64,000 bases of DNA, from the NCBI RefSeq assembly GCF_008808095.1, contig NZ_CP023396.1, forward strand, positions 434,001 through 498,000, read 5' to 3'. Under the pieces are notes generated by a model. That model saw only the letters and a list, made by a program, of their open reading frames with translations. It searched no databases and was not told the origin of the DNA. Of the stretch, positions 1 to 9,690 are shown one piece after another; positions within the stretch are counted from its first letter, which is position 1, and every line of letters starts with the position of its first letter. Made by a program: the position numbers and the translations under genes. This DNA is from Pseudoalteromonas ruthenica (GTDB lineage: Bacteria > Pseudomonadota > Gammaproteobacteria > Enterobacterales > Alteromonadaceae).

Positions 1-1151
1 GTTTTGTTGCTTATTATTCGCAAAAGCAGGCAAAGCTTGCTGCTGAGCAGGAGCAACAAGAAGCTGAGCAGGGCCCTGGCAGCAATGTTGCCACTCACGA
101 CGAACCAAAAGAATTGGGCTGGGACGATGTGCAGCAAGTCGATGTCATCGGCTTGGAGGTAGGCTACCGCTTGATCCCGCTGGTGGATCAGGCCCAAGGT
201 GGAGAATTGTTAAGCCGCATTAAAGGGGTCCGTAAGAAGCTCTCACAGGAACTGGGCTTTTTAGTGCCGCCCGTTCATATTCGCGATAATCTAGAATTAG
301 ACCCTAATGCCTATCGTATTACCCTAATGGGCGTGTCCAGCGGTGATGGTGAGCTCAGTCATGGTGATGAACTGGCCATCAACCCGGGTCAAGTCTTTGG
401 CCCAATCAATGGTGTGGCGACTAAAGATCCGGCTTTTGGTCTGGATGCGGTGTGGATCAAACCAGAGCAAAAAGATGAAGCACAGTCTTTAGGTTACACC
501 GTCGTTGATGCAGCTACGGTAGTGGCGACCCACATTAGCCAGTTACTCACTAATAACGCCTCACTGCTATTGGGCCACGAAGAAGTGCAGAGTCTGCTTG
601 ATATGCTAGCGAAAAGCCATCCGCGTCTAGTAGAAGGTCTAGTACCAGATGTGTTACCGCTGACGACCATAGTGAAAGTGCTACAAAATCTCCTCAATGA
701 AGGCGTTGCTATTCGCGATATGCGTAGCATAGTGCAAACTCTCGTAGAGTATGGTCCACGCAGCCAAGACCCAGATGTATTAACCGCAGCGGTACGTATT
801 TCATTGCGTCGTTTGATTGTGCAAGATGCGGTTGGCGCTACGCCAGAAATTCCTGTCATAACATTGGCGCCTGAGTTGGAACAGATGTTGCATCAGTCGC
901 TTCAGAACGCAGGAGATGAGGGTGCTGGCATTGAGCCAGGCTTGGCAGAGCGGCTACAGGCCTCTTTAAGCGAAGCCCACCAGAACCAAGAAATGTCGGG
1001 TGAACCTTCCATCTTATTGACCTCCGGGATGCTTCGTACAGTGTTATCACGTTTTGTGAAGCACACCATCCCAGGGCTGAAGGTGATGTCTTACCAAGAA
1101 GTGCCCGATGAGCGTCAAATTAAGATTGTTAGCTCCGTTGGACAGCAATAG
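1..1151 (+). CDS. flhA: FlhA, flagellar type III export gate protein (3' part)
   Basis: Partial gene: the frame is open from base 3 and the stop is at 1149-1151, so about 383 C-terminal residues are present of a family length near 700. What remains is the large cytoplasmic domain that forms the nonameric ring of the flagellar export gate and docks chaperone-substrate complexes. The segment IGLEVGYRLIPLVD and the ITLMGV region after it are characteristic of FlhA. The transmembrane half lies off the left edge. It is followed 31 bases later by flhF on the same strand, the usual order in polar-flagellate gammaproteobacteria. Confidence 0.96.
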   Translation, partial: FVAYYSQKQAKLAAEQEQQEAEQGPGSNVATHDEPKELGWDDVQQVDVIGLEVGYRLIPLVDQAQGGELLSRIKGVRKKLSQELGFLVPPVHIRDNLELDPNAYRITLMGVSSGDGELSHGDELAINPGQVFGPINGVATKDPAFGLDAVWIKPEQKDEAQSLGYTVVDAATVVATHISQLLTNNASLLLGHEEVQSLLDMLAKSHPRLVEGLVPDVLPLTTIVKVLQNLLNEGVAIRDMRSIVQTLVEYGPRSQDPDVLTAAVRISLRRLIVQDAVGATPEIPVITLAPELEQMLHQSLQNAGDEGAGIEPGLAERLQASLSEAHQNQEMSGEPSILLTSGMLRTVLSRFVKHTIPGLKVMSYQEVPDERQIKIVSSVGQQ

Positions 1152-1182
1152 ATCGGAAAGCCGGTTGTGAGAGGGTAATATT

Positions 1183-2682
1183 ATGAAAATCAAACGCTTT
1201 TTTGCTAAAGATATGCGTACAGCACTAAAAGAAGTAAAAGATGAGCTGGGTGTTGACGCGGTGATCATGTCGAACAAAAAGCTTGCAGATGGCGTTGAAA
1301 TCGTTGCTGCTATTGACCATGAACGCCCAGCAGCCGCACCGAAAAGCGCTCCCCAGCAGCAAATGCAGCCGCGCGCCACTGAGCAGCGTATGGTACGCCC
1401 ACAAACACGTACGCAACGTCCTGAGCCGCAAAGTCACAATGGTGTGGCTGATTCATTACAGGCGTTGTTAGAGCGTCAGAGCCCAAAACCAAAGAATGCT
1501 GCTCTCGCCGACATGTTTTCGCAATCAGGTATTGATATGAGCGCGCCTGAAGAGCCCGTTGAGCAGCCTCAGCGTCGCGCTGCGCCGGCCAATAACTACG
1601 CTCCGCAGCCAACGCTAGCAGAGCCAACGCAAGCCCGCGCTGCAGCGCAGTCCATGGGTGATGATTTGGACGGTGACGGTTTTGATGAGCTACACCGCCA
1701 GCCCAATGATTCTGTACAGCAAGAGGCCATGGACAGCGAAGAGATCAGTGCCATGCGCGATGAGATGAATGCCATTCGTCAGCTTCTTGAACATCAAGTA
1801 TCCGGCTTATTACACCAGGACCGAGCGCGCCGCGATCCAACTCGTGCCTGCTTTATCGAGCGCTTGCAGGGCATGGGTATCGACACTGAAGTGGCTGAGC
1901 AGTTGGTGCGTTATGTACCAGACGACGTATCGCGCAAGCAGGCGTGGAGTGCAGCCCTTGATATGGTGCAAAAGCAGCTACACACCACCAATAATGAGAT
2001 TTTACGTCATGGCGGCGTATATGCGTTGGTCGGCCCTACTGGCGTAGGCAAAACCACGACGGTTGCAAAACTGGCCGCATTAGGGGCGCAAAAATATGGG
2101 GCTGACAAGGTTGCGCTGATCACCACGGATACATATCGTATCGGTGCTTACGAGCAGCTAGCAACTTATGGACGCATCATTGGTTGCCCTGTGAAGCAAG
2201 TAAAAGATGCCAATGAATTGGCCGATGTGCTTTATCAATTACGCAATAAACGTCTAGTATTAATTGACACTGCGGGAATGAGCCAGCGCGATTTACGTTT
2301 AAGTGAGCAATTAAACACGCTCATGCGTAGTACGCGAGTCGATATTCGTAGCTATTTAGTGCTCAGTGCCACAGCACAACATGAAGTGCTTCAAGAAACC
2401 GTAAGGCACTTCCAAAAAGTTGACTTAAGTGGTTGTATTTTCACCAAACTTGATGAAAGTCTAAGTTTAGGCGAGATTATTAGTGTAGCGATTCAAAATC
2501 GCTTACCAATAGGGTATCTTACTAACGGTCAACGCGTTCCAGAAGATATTCGCGTTGCTAACTCAGAAAAAATGGTTAGAAAAGCTGAACAATTGTTTAT
2601 CAAACGCCAAAAAACACAAAAATCAGCGGCACCAGCAGGGCGCCAAACAGTGGCGTCTCAGGCAGTAGGAATGTATGATTAA
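1183..2682 (+). CDS. flhF: FlhF, SRP-family GTPase for polar flagellum placement
   Basis: A 499-residue SRP-type GTPase that marks the cell pole for flagellar assembly. The N-terminal B domain opens with MKIKRFFAKDMRTALKEVK and is followed by a Gln/Pro/Ala-rich linker of about 150 residues. The C-terminal NG domain carries the P-loop GPTGVGKTT (residues 284-292), then DTYRIGAYEQL, the G3 motif DTAGM and the KLDE specificity motif. All are intact, so GTPase activity is expected. A purine-rich stretch (AGAGGG) precedes the ATG. The end overlaps flhG by 8 bases, suggesting translational coupling of the GTPase and its regulator. Confidence 0.97.
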   Translation: MKIKRFFAKDMRTALKEVKDELGVDAVIMSNKKLADGVEIVAAIDHERPAAAPKSAPQQQMQPRATEQRMVRPQTRTQRPEPQSHNGVADSLQALLERQSPKPKNAALADMFSQSGIDMSAPEEPVEQPQRRAAPANNYAPQPTLAEPTQARAAAQSMGDDLDGDGFDELHRQPNDSVQQEAMDSEEISAMRDEMNAIRQLLEHQVSGLLHQDRARRDPTRACFIERLQGMGIDTEVAEQLVRYVPDDVSRKQAWSAALDMVQKQLHTTNNEILRHGGVYALVGPTGVGKTTTVAKLAALGAQKYGADKVALITTDTYRIGAYEQLATYGRIIGCPVKQVKDANELADVLYQLRNKRLVLIDTAGMSQRDLRLSEQLNTLMRSTRVDIRSYLVLSATAQHEVLQETVRHFQKVDLSGCIFTKLDESLSLGEIISVAIQNRLPIGYLTNGQRVPEDIRVANSEKMVRKAEQLFIKRQKTQKSAAPAGRQTVASQAVGMYD

Positions 2683-3535
2683 CACAGTGCACGATCAAGC
2701 AAGTGGCCTTCGAAAAATGAATCAAAACAATAGCCAAGGCGTAAAAGTAATCGCCGTGACCGGTGGCAAAGGGGGCGTCGGTAAAACCAATGTCTCTTTG
2801 AATTTAGCTATTGCCATGGGTCAGCAAGGCAAACGAGTCTTAGTGTTAGATGCTGACCTAGGACTGGCAAACTGTGACGTTATGCTTGGTCTGCGTGTTG
2901 AAAAGAACCTTTCTCATGTTCTAAGCGGTGAGTGCGAACTGCGCGATATACTGGTAACTGGGCCTGCGGGCATTCGTATTGCTCCGGCAACATCGGGGTC
3001 ACAGAGCATGGTTGAACTGAGTGCCGCAGAGCATGCAGGTTTAATCCGTGCGTTTAGCGAGCTCGATAACGACTTTGATGTCCTCATTGTCGACACCGCC
3101 GCCGGTATCTCCGATATGGTACTGAGCTTCTCGCGTGCTGCGCAAGATGTTGTGGTGGTGGTCTGCGATGAGCCAACCTCGATTACCGATGCCTACGCGT
3201 TGATCAAGGTGCTTAGTCGTGAACATGGCGTATACAAATTCAAAGTCGTTGCCAATATGGTGCGCAGCCAGCGTGAAGGGCAAGACTTATTTGCCAAACT
3301 CTCCAAAGTAACCGACCGATTTTTAGATGTGGCGCTCGAATTAGTGGCCACCGTGCCCTATGATGAAAACATGCGTAAATCAACGCGTCGCCAGAAAGCC
3401 GTCGTGGAGTTATTCCCTAACTCACCCGCTTCGGTATCGCTGAAAAGTCTCGCTGGCAAGGCACTAAAATGGCCAACCCCTAATCAACCATCGGGGCATT
3501 TGGAGTTCTTCATTGAAAAGCTGGTCAATAATTAA
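2675..3535 (+). CDS. flhG: FlhG/FleN, MinD-like ATPase controlling flagellar number
   Basis: A 286-residue MinD/ParA-superfamily ATPase that restricts the number of polar flagella by antagonising FlhF and the flagellar master regulator. The deviant Walker A motif KGGVGKTN starts at residue 32. VLVLDADLGLANCDVMLGL and DVLIVDTAAG give the A' and B motifs. The ATG at 2675 has AGGA just upstream. A second in-frame ATG at 2717 would give a product 14 residues shorter and lacks a clear ribosome site. A C-terminal amphipathic membrane-targeting helix is expected for the family but was not demonstrated here. Confidence 0.95.
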   Translation: MINTVHDQASGLRKMNQNNSQGVKVIAVTGGKGGVGKTNVSLNLAIAMGQQGKRVLVLDADLGLANCDVMLGLRVEKNLSHVLSGECELRDILVTGPAGIRIAPATSGSQSMVELSAAEHAGLIRAFSELDNDFDVLIVDTAAGISDMVLSFSRAAQDVVVVVCDEPTSITDAYALIKVLSREHGVYKFKVVANMVRSQREGQDLFAKLSKVTDRFLDVALELVATVPYDENMRKSTRRQKAVVELFPNSPASVSLKSLAGKALKWPTPNQPSGHLEFFIEKLVNN

Positions 3536-3550
3536 CTGTTGTTCGGATTT

Positions 3551-4273
3551 ATGAATAAAGTGGCTGGATATCAAGATCAATTACAATTAAACACTCTGGT
3601 CGAGCGCCATGCCGCGCTGGTCAAGCGTGTTGCATGTCATTTGCTGGCGCGACTGCCAGCGAGTGTGCAGCTCGATGATCTCATTCAGTCCGGCATGATT
3701 GGCCTCATAGAGGCATCAAAAACCTTTGACGCCAGTAAAGGCGCCAGCTTTGAGACGTTTGCTGGTATTCGTATTCGTGGTGCGATGCTTGATGAAGTAC
3801 GACGGGGAGATTGGGCTCCACGATCGGTACATCGCAATAGCCGCGCTGTAGCTACCGCTGTACATGAATTGGAAACCTCCCTAGGTCGGGAACCAAAGGA
3901 TGTTGAAGTAGCTGAAAAACTTGATATTTCGCTCGATGAATACCATCATATTTTAAACGATGTTAATTGCTCTAAAGTGCTCGGTATCGAAGACTTAGGT
4001 GTCGATGAAGATGTACTCACCCCGAGCAGTGAACAATCTCAAACGGGGCGGCCCTACACCAGCGTTCACAACGAACGCTTTAACCAAGCATTAGTAGCGG
4101 CAATTAATTCTCTCCCCGAGCGTGATGCATTGGTATTATCGTTGTACTATAACGATGAAATGAATTTAAAAGAAATTGGGCAAATACTGGACGTAAGTGA
4201 GTCCCGTGTGAGTCAGATACATGGTCAGGCAATGATTAAGCTCAAGGCGAAAGTCAATGACTGGGTCAATTAG
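3551..4273 (+). CDS. fliA: FliA, flagellar sigma-28 factor
   Basis: A 240-residue sigma-28 that transcribes late flagellar and chemotaxis genes. Region 2 contains [19 protein letters not shown] and the [11 protein letters not shown] segment. Region 4 ends in [19 protein letters not shown], the promoter -35 recognition helix-turn-helix. The ATG at 3551 gives MNKVAGYQ, typical of alteromonad FliA. A TTG four codons upstream (3539) is also in frame. Neither has a strong ribosome site, so coupling from flhG, which stops 15 bases earlier, is plausible. Confidence 0.96.
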   Translation: MNKVAGYQDQLQLNTLVERHAALVKRVACHLLARLPASVQLDDLIQSGMIGLIEASKTFDASKGASFETFAGIRIRGAMLDEVRRGDWAPRSVHRNSRAVATAVHELETSLGREPKDVEVAEKLDISLDEYHHILNDVNCSKVLGIEDLGVDEDVLTPSSEQSQTGRPYTSVHNERFNQALVAAINSLPERDALVLSLYYNDEMNLKEIGQILDVSESRVSQIHGQAMIKLKAKVNDWVN

Positions 4274-4311
4274 TAGTAAGAATAAAGGTTCATACCTCAC
4301 TGGAGGATACT

Positions 4312-4695
4312 TTGGATAAAAACATGAAAATTCTCGTGGTCGATGACTTTTCCACTATGAGAAGAATCATTAAAAACCTATTGCGTGATTTAGGCTTTAC
4401 CAACGTGCAAGAAGCGGACGATGGTAGTACCGCGCTGCCCATGTTGCAAAACCAAGAGTTTGACTTTGTGGTTACCGATTGGAACATGCCAGGTATGCAG
4501 GGTATCGATTTGCTCCGTGCAATTCGCGCCGACGACAGCTTAAAGCACATTCCAGTACTGATGGTAACTGCAGAGGCGAAGAAGGAACAAATCATTGCCG
4601 CTGCCCAAGCTGGCGTGAACGGTTACATCGTTAAGCCCTTTACCGCAGCTACATTAAAAACCAAGCTGGATAAAGTATTTGAGCGCTTAGGTTAA
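4312..4695 (+). CDS. cheY: CheY, chemotaxis response regulator
   Basis: A 127-residue single receiver domain that, when phosphorylated by CheA, binds the flagellar switch. Acidic pocket residues Asp11 and Asp12, phosphoacceptor Asp56 (in VVTDWNMPG), the Thr in MVTAEAK and the Lys in VKPFT are all present. The start is probably the TTG at 4312: GGAGG at 4302-4306 lies 5 bases before it, whereas the first ATG (4324) is 17 bases away. The resulting N-terminus MDKNMKIL is usual for close relatives. cheZ follows 17 bases later. Confidence 0.96.
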   Translation: MDKNMKILVVDDFSTMRRIIKNLLRDLGFTNVQEADDGSTALPMLQNQEFDFVVTDWNMPGMQGIDLLRAIRADDSLKHIPVLMVTAEAKKEQIIAAAQAGVNGYIVKPFTAATLKTKLDKVFERLG

Positions 4696-4712
4696 CCGAG
4701 AAGGAGAGGTTT

Positions 4713-5468
4713 ATGTCAGCTCCCGCTGCACCTCACATTACCCTAGAGCAAGCCAAACAGCTTGTATCGTTTCTTGAGCAAGGTGAGCAGGAGAAAGCCG
4801 ATCAGCTGATCCTCGATGCTGCCTCCAAGGAACAGTCCGAACTGTTTGCTGAGGTTGGCAAGTTGACGCGGCAACTTCACGAGTCGTTGAAGAATTTCCA
4901 ACTCGATACGCGCTTGAACGACCTCACGCAAGAAGCCATTCCCGATGCTAAGCAGCGTCTTAATTACGTGATGGAAATGACCGAGCAGGCGGCAAATAAA
5001 ACCATGGATGCCGTGGAAGCCAGTTTGCCTATCGCTGAGCAGCTATCCACTGAACTACATCAAATTAAACCCATTTGGGATAAATTGATGCGTCGCGATC
5101 TCGAATTAGGTGAGTTCAAGCAGTTGTGTCATCAGCTTGATAGCTTTATGAACCGCTCTCAAGGCAGCACAGTGGAGCTGCACGACCTTCTTAACAATGT
5201 GCTGATGGCGCAAGACTACCAAGATTTAACAGGGCAGGTAATTCGCCGCGTAATCGAGCTGGTGCGCGAGGTAGAAGACAGCCTTATTAATTTATTAACT
5301 GTGTTTGCGGGCAACGAAGGTGAAGAACCGGTGGTTGAACAACAAAAAGCAAAACCAGCTGTGAACGCAGAAGGTCCAGAAGGGCCAATTATAGACACAG
5401 AATCACGTGATGACGTGGTCTCAGGCCAAGATGAAGTAGACGACTTGTTGTCTAGTTTAGGCTTCTAA
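4713..5468 (+). CDS. cheZ: CheZ, CheY-phosphate phosphatase
   Basis: A 251-residue, mostly helical protein that dephosphorylates CheY-P and terminates the tumble signal. The catalytic helix contains DYQDLTGQVIRR, including the Asp and Gln used for dephosphorylation in E. coli CheZ. The acidic C-terminal tail ends DEVDDLLSSLGF, the CheY-binding peptide. The linker before the tail is Glu/Pro/Lys-rich. A strong AAGGAGAGG precedes the ATG. It lies between cheY and cheA, so substrate, phosphatase and kinase are co-transcribed. Confidence 0.95.
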   Translation: MSAPAAPHITLEQAKQLVSFLEQGEQEKADQLILDAASKEQSELFAEVGKLTRQLHESLKNFQLDTRLNDLTQEAIPDAKQRLNYVMEMTEQAANKTMDAVEASLPIAEQLSTELHQIKPIWDKLMRRDLELGEFKQLCHQLDSFMNRSQGSTVELHDLLNNVLMAQDYQDLTGQVIRRVIELVREVEDSLINLLTVFAGNEGEEPVVEQQKAKPAVNAEGPEGPIIDTESRDDVVSGQDEVDDLLSSLGF

Positions 5469-5484
5469 AGAGGAGAGCGGCTGC

Positions 5485-7785
5485 ATGAGCTTTGAAGTAG
5501 ATGAAGATATTTTACAGGACTTTTTAGTCGAAGCAGGTGAGATATTGGAGCAGCTCTCTGAGCAGTTAGTAGAGCTTGAAAATAACCCTGATGATAAAGA
5601 CTTGCTCAACGCTATCTTCCGGGGCTTCCACACTGTTAAAGGGGGAGCTGGGTTTCTTGGCATGAATGAGCTGGTGGATGCCTGTCATGGTGCTGAGAAT
5701 GTGTTTGATATTCTGCGCCAAGGTAAGCGCCAGGTTACTTCTGAACTGATGGATGTGATCCTGCAAGCGCTCGATACAATTAACGACATGTTTGCGCTTA
5801 TTCAAGCACGAGAGCAGCCGCAACCTGCAGACCCTGAGTTACTTGCTGTATTGCATAAACTGAGCGAACCTGAAACCGAAGATGAGGCACCTATTGCTGT
5901 GCCTGAACCTGCCGCAACTCCGAGTGAACCTGTTGTTGAGCCCGAACCTGTGCCTGAAAATGACGTCGCATCAGGGGCCGATGATTTTGGTGATGATATT
6001 TTGTTCGATGCGCCAAGTGCTGACAGTGACGAAGGCGAAGCGATTGACGAAATCACCGAAGATGAATTCGAAAGCTTGCTCGATGAATTGCACGGTCAAG
6101 GCAAAGGCCCGTCTGTGGGTGAAGGGTCAGCGGATGCTGGGGCATCCGGTAATGATGAAGATATTACCGATGATGAGTTCGACTCGCTACTAGACGAATT
6201 ACATGGAGCAGGCAGCTTTGGTGCCATTAGCGATAATGGTTCCGCGCCGAGCGCCGAAGAGCAGGGAGCTGCGCAGCAGAGTGCACCGACTACATCGGGC
6301 GAATCAGAGTCGGCCAGTGGTGATGATGAAGACATTACCGAAGATGAATTTGATGCGCTGCTTGATGAGCTGCACGGCAAAGGCAATGCGCCTAAAGCAA
6401 GCTCGGCAGAAGCTTCGCCAGCGCCGGTTGAAAAGCCTGCGGCGCCAGTAAGCCAAAGTAAAGCTAAAGACACACCGCCGGCAACGCCAGCGCCTAGTAA
6501 AGCGCCAGCGGCCGCAAAACCAGCGCCGAGTGCAGCGAAGGGGAGCACCCCGCCTAGTAGTGGTGATGCCAAAAAACCGGCACCTAAAGCCGCGCCACCG
6601 CCACAAGCAGAAACGACAGTGCGCGTCGATACCAAACGACTAGACCAGATCATGAATATGGTGGGTGAGCTGGTATTGGTACGTAATCGTCTTATTACCT
6701 TAGCGAATAATAACAACAGTGAAGCTATGGGTAAGGCTATCTCAAATCTTGACGTGGTCACCGCCGACCTACAAGGTGCGGTGATGGCAACTCGGATGCA
6801 GCCAATTAAGAAAGTATTTGGCCGCTTCCCTCGTGTGGTACGTGACCTTGCCCGTAGTTTACAAAAAGATATTTCCTTGGTCCTTGAAGGGGAAGAGACT
6901 GATTTAGATAAAAACCTTGTCGAAGCCCTAGCTGACCCACTCGTGCACTTAGTACGTAACTCAGTGGACCATGGTATTGAGATGCCTGATGTTCGAGAAG
7001 CAGCAGGTAAACCTCGCACCGGTACGGTGCGCTTATCGGCTTCTCAAGAAGGCGACCACATTCTCCTGAGCATCCACGATGATGGCGCTGGGATGGATGC
7101 CGAAAAACTGAAAAAAATTGCTATTAGCAAAGGGGTTATTGATCACGACCAAGCCGCTCGTTTGAGTGACACGGAAGCCTATAACCTTATCTTTGCACCT
7201 GGATTCTCCACCAAAGAGGAAATTTCTGATATTTCTGGGCGTGGTGTGGGTATGGACGTGGTGAAAACCAAGATCAGCCAGCTTAACGGCACCATTAATA
7301 TCGACTCACAGCTCGGTGTTGGTACCCGTCTAGATATCAAAGTACCGCTGACGCTTGCTATTTTGCCAACGCTGATGGTGATTGTTGGTGAACAAACCTT
7401 TGCTCTGCCATTGGCGGCTGTTAGTGAGATTTTCCACCTTGATTTGACCAAAACTAACATTGTTGATGGCCAGCTCACCATTATTGTGCGTGAAAAAGCT
7501 GTACCACTATTTTATTTAGAGCATTGGTTAGTCAAAGGTGCGGACCGCACCCAACGTAAAGCCGAAGGCCATGTCGTCATCGTTCAAATTGGTACTAAAA
7601 AGGTCGGCTTTGTGGTGGATTCGCTGATTGGTCAAGAGGAAGTAGTCATAAAGCCTCTGGATGCGTTGCTGCAAGGCACACCAGGTATGGCCGGGGCGAC
7701 AATTACCTCAGACGGTGGCATAGCCTTAATTCTAGACGTGCCAAGCATGCTAAAACATTACGCTGGGCGCTCCAGCGTTAACTAA
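5485..7785 (+). CDS. cheA: CheA, chemotaxis histidine kinase
   Basis: A 766-residue kinase that passes receptor signals to CheY and CheB. The N-terminal Hpt domain has phospho-acceptor His49 in FRGFHTVKGGAGF. Dimerisation begins near residue 377. The ATPase N box is VRNSVDHGIE and the G boxes include DDGAGMD and GRGVGMDVV. A CheW-like domain fills the C-terminus. Between Hpt and dimerisation domain there is no recognisable folded P2 domain. Instead a long Ala/Pro/Glu linker carries three copies of an ITEDEFDSLLDELHG-like motif at about residues 188-204, 224-241 and 281-298. These may act as short docking motifs (inference). Confidence 0.96.
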   Translation: MSFEVDEDILQDFLVEAGEILEQLSEQLVELENNPDDKDLLNAIFRGFHTVKGGAGFLGMNELVDACHGAENVFDILRQGKRQVTSELMDVILQALDTINDMFALIQAREQPQPADPELLAVLHKLSEPETEDEAPIAVPEPAATPSEPVVEPEPVPENDVASGADDFGDDILFDAPSADSDEGEAIDEITEDEFESLLDELHGQGKGPSVGEGSADAGASGNDEDITDDEFDSLLDELHGAGSFGAISDNGSAPSAEEQGAAQQSAPTTSGESESASGDDEDITEDEFDALLDELHGKGNAPKASSAEASPAPVEKPAAPVSQSKAKDTPPATPAPSKAPAAAKPAPSAAKGSTPPSSGDAKKPAPKAAPPPQAETTVRVDTKRLDQIMNMVGELVLVRNRLITLANNNNSEAMGKAISNLDVVTADLQGAVMATRMQPIKKVFGRFPRVVRDLARSLQKDISLVLEGEETDLDKNLVEALADPLVHLVRNSVDHGIEMPDVREAAGKPRTGTVRLSASQEGDHILLSIHDDGAGMDAEKLKKIAISKGVIDHDQAARLSDTEAYNLIFAPGFSTKEEISDISGRGVGMDVVKTKISQLNGTINIDSQLGVGTRLDIKVPLTLAILPTLMVIVGEQTFALPLAAVSEIFHLDLTKTNIVDGQLTIIVREKAVPLFYLEHWLVKGADRTQRKAEGHVVIVQIGTKKVGFVVDSLIGQEEVVIKPLDALLQGTPGMAGATITSDGGIALILDVPSMLKHYAGRSSVN

Positions 7786-7798
7786 AATCGAGTATTAA

Positions 7799-8932
7799 AT
7801 GGCTGTCAAAGTTCTAATAGTTGACGACTCAAGCTTTTTTCGTCGCCGGGTTACTGAAATTCTTGAAGGTGATGCCAATATCGAAGTCATTGACGCAGCT
7901 GTCAATGGCGCCGATGCGGTGGAAAAAGCAGTTAAGTTACGCCCAGATGTGATCACCATGGATGTGGAAATGCCAGTGTTAGATGGTATTTCTGCGGTGA
8001 AACAAATCATGGCGAAATCGCCAACGCCTATTCTTATGTTTTCCTCACTGACGCGTGAAGGAGCCAGTGCCACACTGGATGCACTTGATGCCGGGGCATT
8101 GGATTTCTTACCGAAAAAGTTTGAAGACATCGCGCGCAACAACCAAGATGCGATTGAGATACTTCGACAAAAGGTGCGCGAGCTAGGACGTCGTCGTCTT
8201 TCGCGTTTTAATCGCCCAACGACCTCGACAACGGCATCGTCACCAGCGCGCCCCAGTGTCACCACACGCAGTTCAGCGCAACCTGATAGAAGCTTTAACC
8301 AAGGAGCTTCGACTCGGCCTCAAAGCGCTAGCCAATTCAAGCCCAGCGGCAAAAAGTACAAGTTGGTGGCTATTGGCACCTCTACCGGGGGGCCTGTGGC
8401 ACTGCAAACGATTCTGACCAAGCTGCCAGCCAATTTTCCTCATCCTATTTTGCTTATTCAGCATATGCCGGCCGCATTTACTCCTGCGTTTGCGCAGCGC
8501 TTGAATAACCTTTGCAAAATCAAGGTAAAAGAAGCGCAACAGGGAGACCGTTTGCAACCTGGAACGGCGTATCTTGCACCAGGTGGTCAGCAAATGATGT
8601 TTGATGGCCGCGCTCAACAGCAAACTCTGAAGGTATTTCAAGACGACAACCCAAGAATTACTTATAAACCCAGTGTTGATGTTACTTTTGCCAGTAGCGC
8701 AAAAGCATTTGGCGGTGATGTATTAGCTATTGTGCTGACCGGGATGGGCGCTGATGGTCGTGAAGGTGCGCGGATGCTCAAACAATCAGGCTCACGGGTT
8801 TGGGCGCAGGACGAGCAGTCTTGTGTTGTGTATGGCATGCCGCAAGCGATAGCCAGTGCCGGTTTGCATGACCACCAAGTGGCTCTTGACGATGTTGCCG
8901 CGCATTTACTCAAGGAAGTTGGCTGTGGATAA
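7799..8932 (+). CDS. cheB: CheB, receptor methylesterase/glutamine deamidase
   Basis: A 377-residue protein with an N-terminal receiver (Asp9/Asp10 and phosphoacceptor Asp55 in TMDVEMP) and a C-terminal methylesterase joined by a Ser/Thr/Arg-rich linker. The catalytic motifs are [11 protein letters not shown] (nucleophile Ser), IQHMP (His) and [11 protein letters not shown] (Asp). It removes methyl groups from chemoreceptors during adaptation after phosphorylation by CheA. No cheR or receptor gene is in this window. Its last 8 bases overlap the start of motC. Confidence 0.96.
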   Translation: MAVKVLIVDDSSFFRRRVTEILEGDANIEVIDAAVNGADAVEKAVKLRPDVITMDVEMPVLDGISAVKQIMAKSPTPILMFSSLTREGASATLDALDAGALDFLPKKFEDIARNNQDAIEILRQKVRELGRRRLSRFNRPTTSTTASSPARPSVTTRSSAQPDRSFNQGASTRPQSASQFKPSGKKYKLVAIGTSTGGPVALQTILTKLPANFPHPILLIQHMPAAFTPAFAQRLNNLCKIKVKEAQQGDRLQPGTAYLAPGGQQMMFDGRAQQQTLKVFQDDNPRITYKPSVDVTFASSAKAFGGDVLAIVLTGMGADGREGARMLKQSGSRVWAQDEQSCVVYGMPQAIASAGLHDHQVALDDVAAHLLKEVGCG

Positions 8933-9689
8933 ACTTTCCATAATTGGCCTTGCTGTTGCCATTATCGCCATTACCTTAGGCTATAGCCTCGAGGGCGGTA
9001 TGGTTTCAGGGCTGATTGATGGACCGGCACTGATCATTGTCCTTGGCGGCACTTTAGGTGCCGTGATGTTGCAATCGCAACTAGCGACCTTCAAAAAGGC
9101 TTTGGGAGTCTTTAAGTGGGTATTTGTTCCCCCGTTTTATGATACCCAAGCTGGGATTGAGCAGATTAAATCGTGGGCCAGTACCGCACGTCAAAAAGGA
9201 TACCTGGCTCTTGAGGAACAAGCACTCGTAAGTGAAGACCCTTATGCCGCTAAAGGTTTAAGCTTACTGATTGATGGCTCTCATGAGCAGCGCTTGCGTG
9301 ACACCCTAGAAATCGAGCTTATGTTAGAGCGCGAGCGGTTGCTAGATGCAGCTCGGGTTTACGAAGCCATGGGAGGATATGCGCCGACCATTGGTATTTT
9401 AGGGGCTGTGCTCGGGCTCATTCAGGCGATGGCATACATTAGCGAACCCGATAAATTGGGTGCTGGGGTCGCCACCGCATTTTTGGCCACGATTTATGGC
9501 GTAGGCTTTGCCAACTTGTTATTCCTGCCCGTTGCCAACAAGCTAAAGCAAGTGATTGAAGAAAAAATGCTCTATCATGAGCTCATCGCTGAGGGCATCA
9601 TGGCAATGCAGCAGGGAGAGACGCCCGCAAATATAGAGTTGAAACTCGAGGCTTACTGCGCTGAGCGCCATGTTAGTGCAGGGTACTAA
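8925..9689 (+). CDS. motC: MotC/MotA-family flagellar stator subunit
   Basis: A 254-residue inner-membrane stator protein with four predicted transmembrane segments, including an N-terminal [15 protein letters not shown] helix and the conserved pair around [17 protein letters not shown]. The start chosen is GTG at 8925: an AAGGAAG ribosome site inside the end of cheB precedes it, and the protein then begins like its family. An upstream in-frame ATG (8856) would add 23 residues unlike the family. It pairs with motD, which follows immediately. The position after cheB matches Pseudomonas motCD, the second stator set. Confidence 0.93.
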   Translation: MDKLSIIGLAVAIIAITLGYSLEGGMVSGLIDGPALIIVLGGTLGAVMLQSQLATFKKALGVFKWVFVPPFYDTQAGIEQIKSWASTARQKGYLALEEQALVSEDPYAAKGLSLLIDGSHEQRLRDTLEIELMLERERLLDAARVYEAMGGYAPTIGILGAVLGLIQAMAYISEPDKLGAGVATAFLATIYGVGFANLLFLPVANKLKQVIEEKMLYHELIAEGIMAMQQGETPANIELKLEAYCAERHVSAGY

Positions 9690-9690
9690 T

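Noticed and set aside
6096..7019. A 307-codon open frame on the minus strand opposite cheA.
   Set aside because: It lies entirely within the well-supported cheA gene, has low-complexity Ala/Gly/Ser composition mirrored from the linker and shows no domain.
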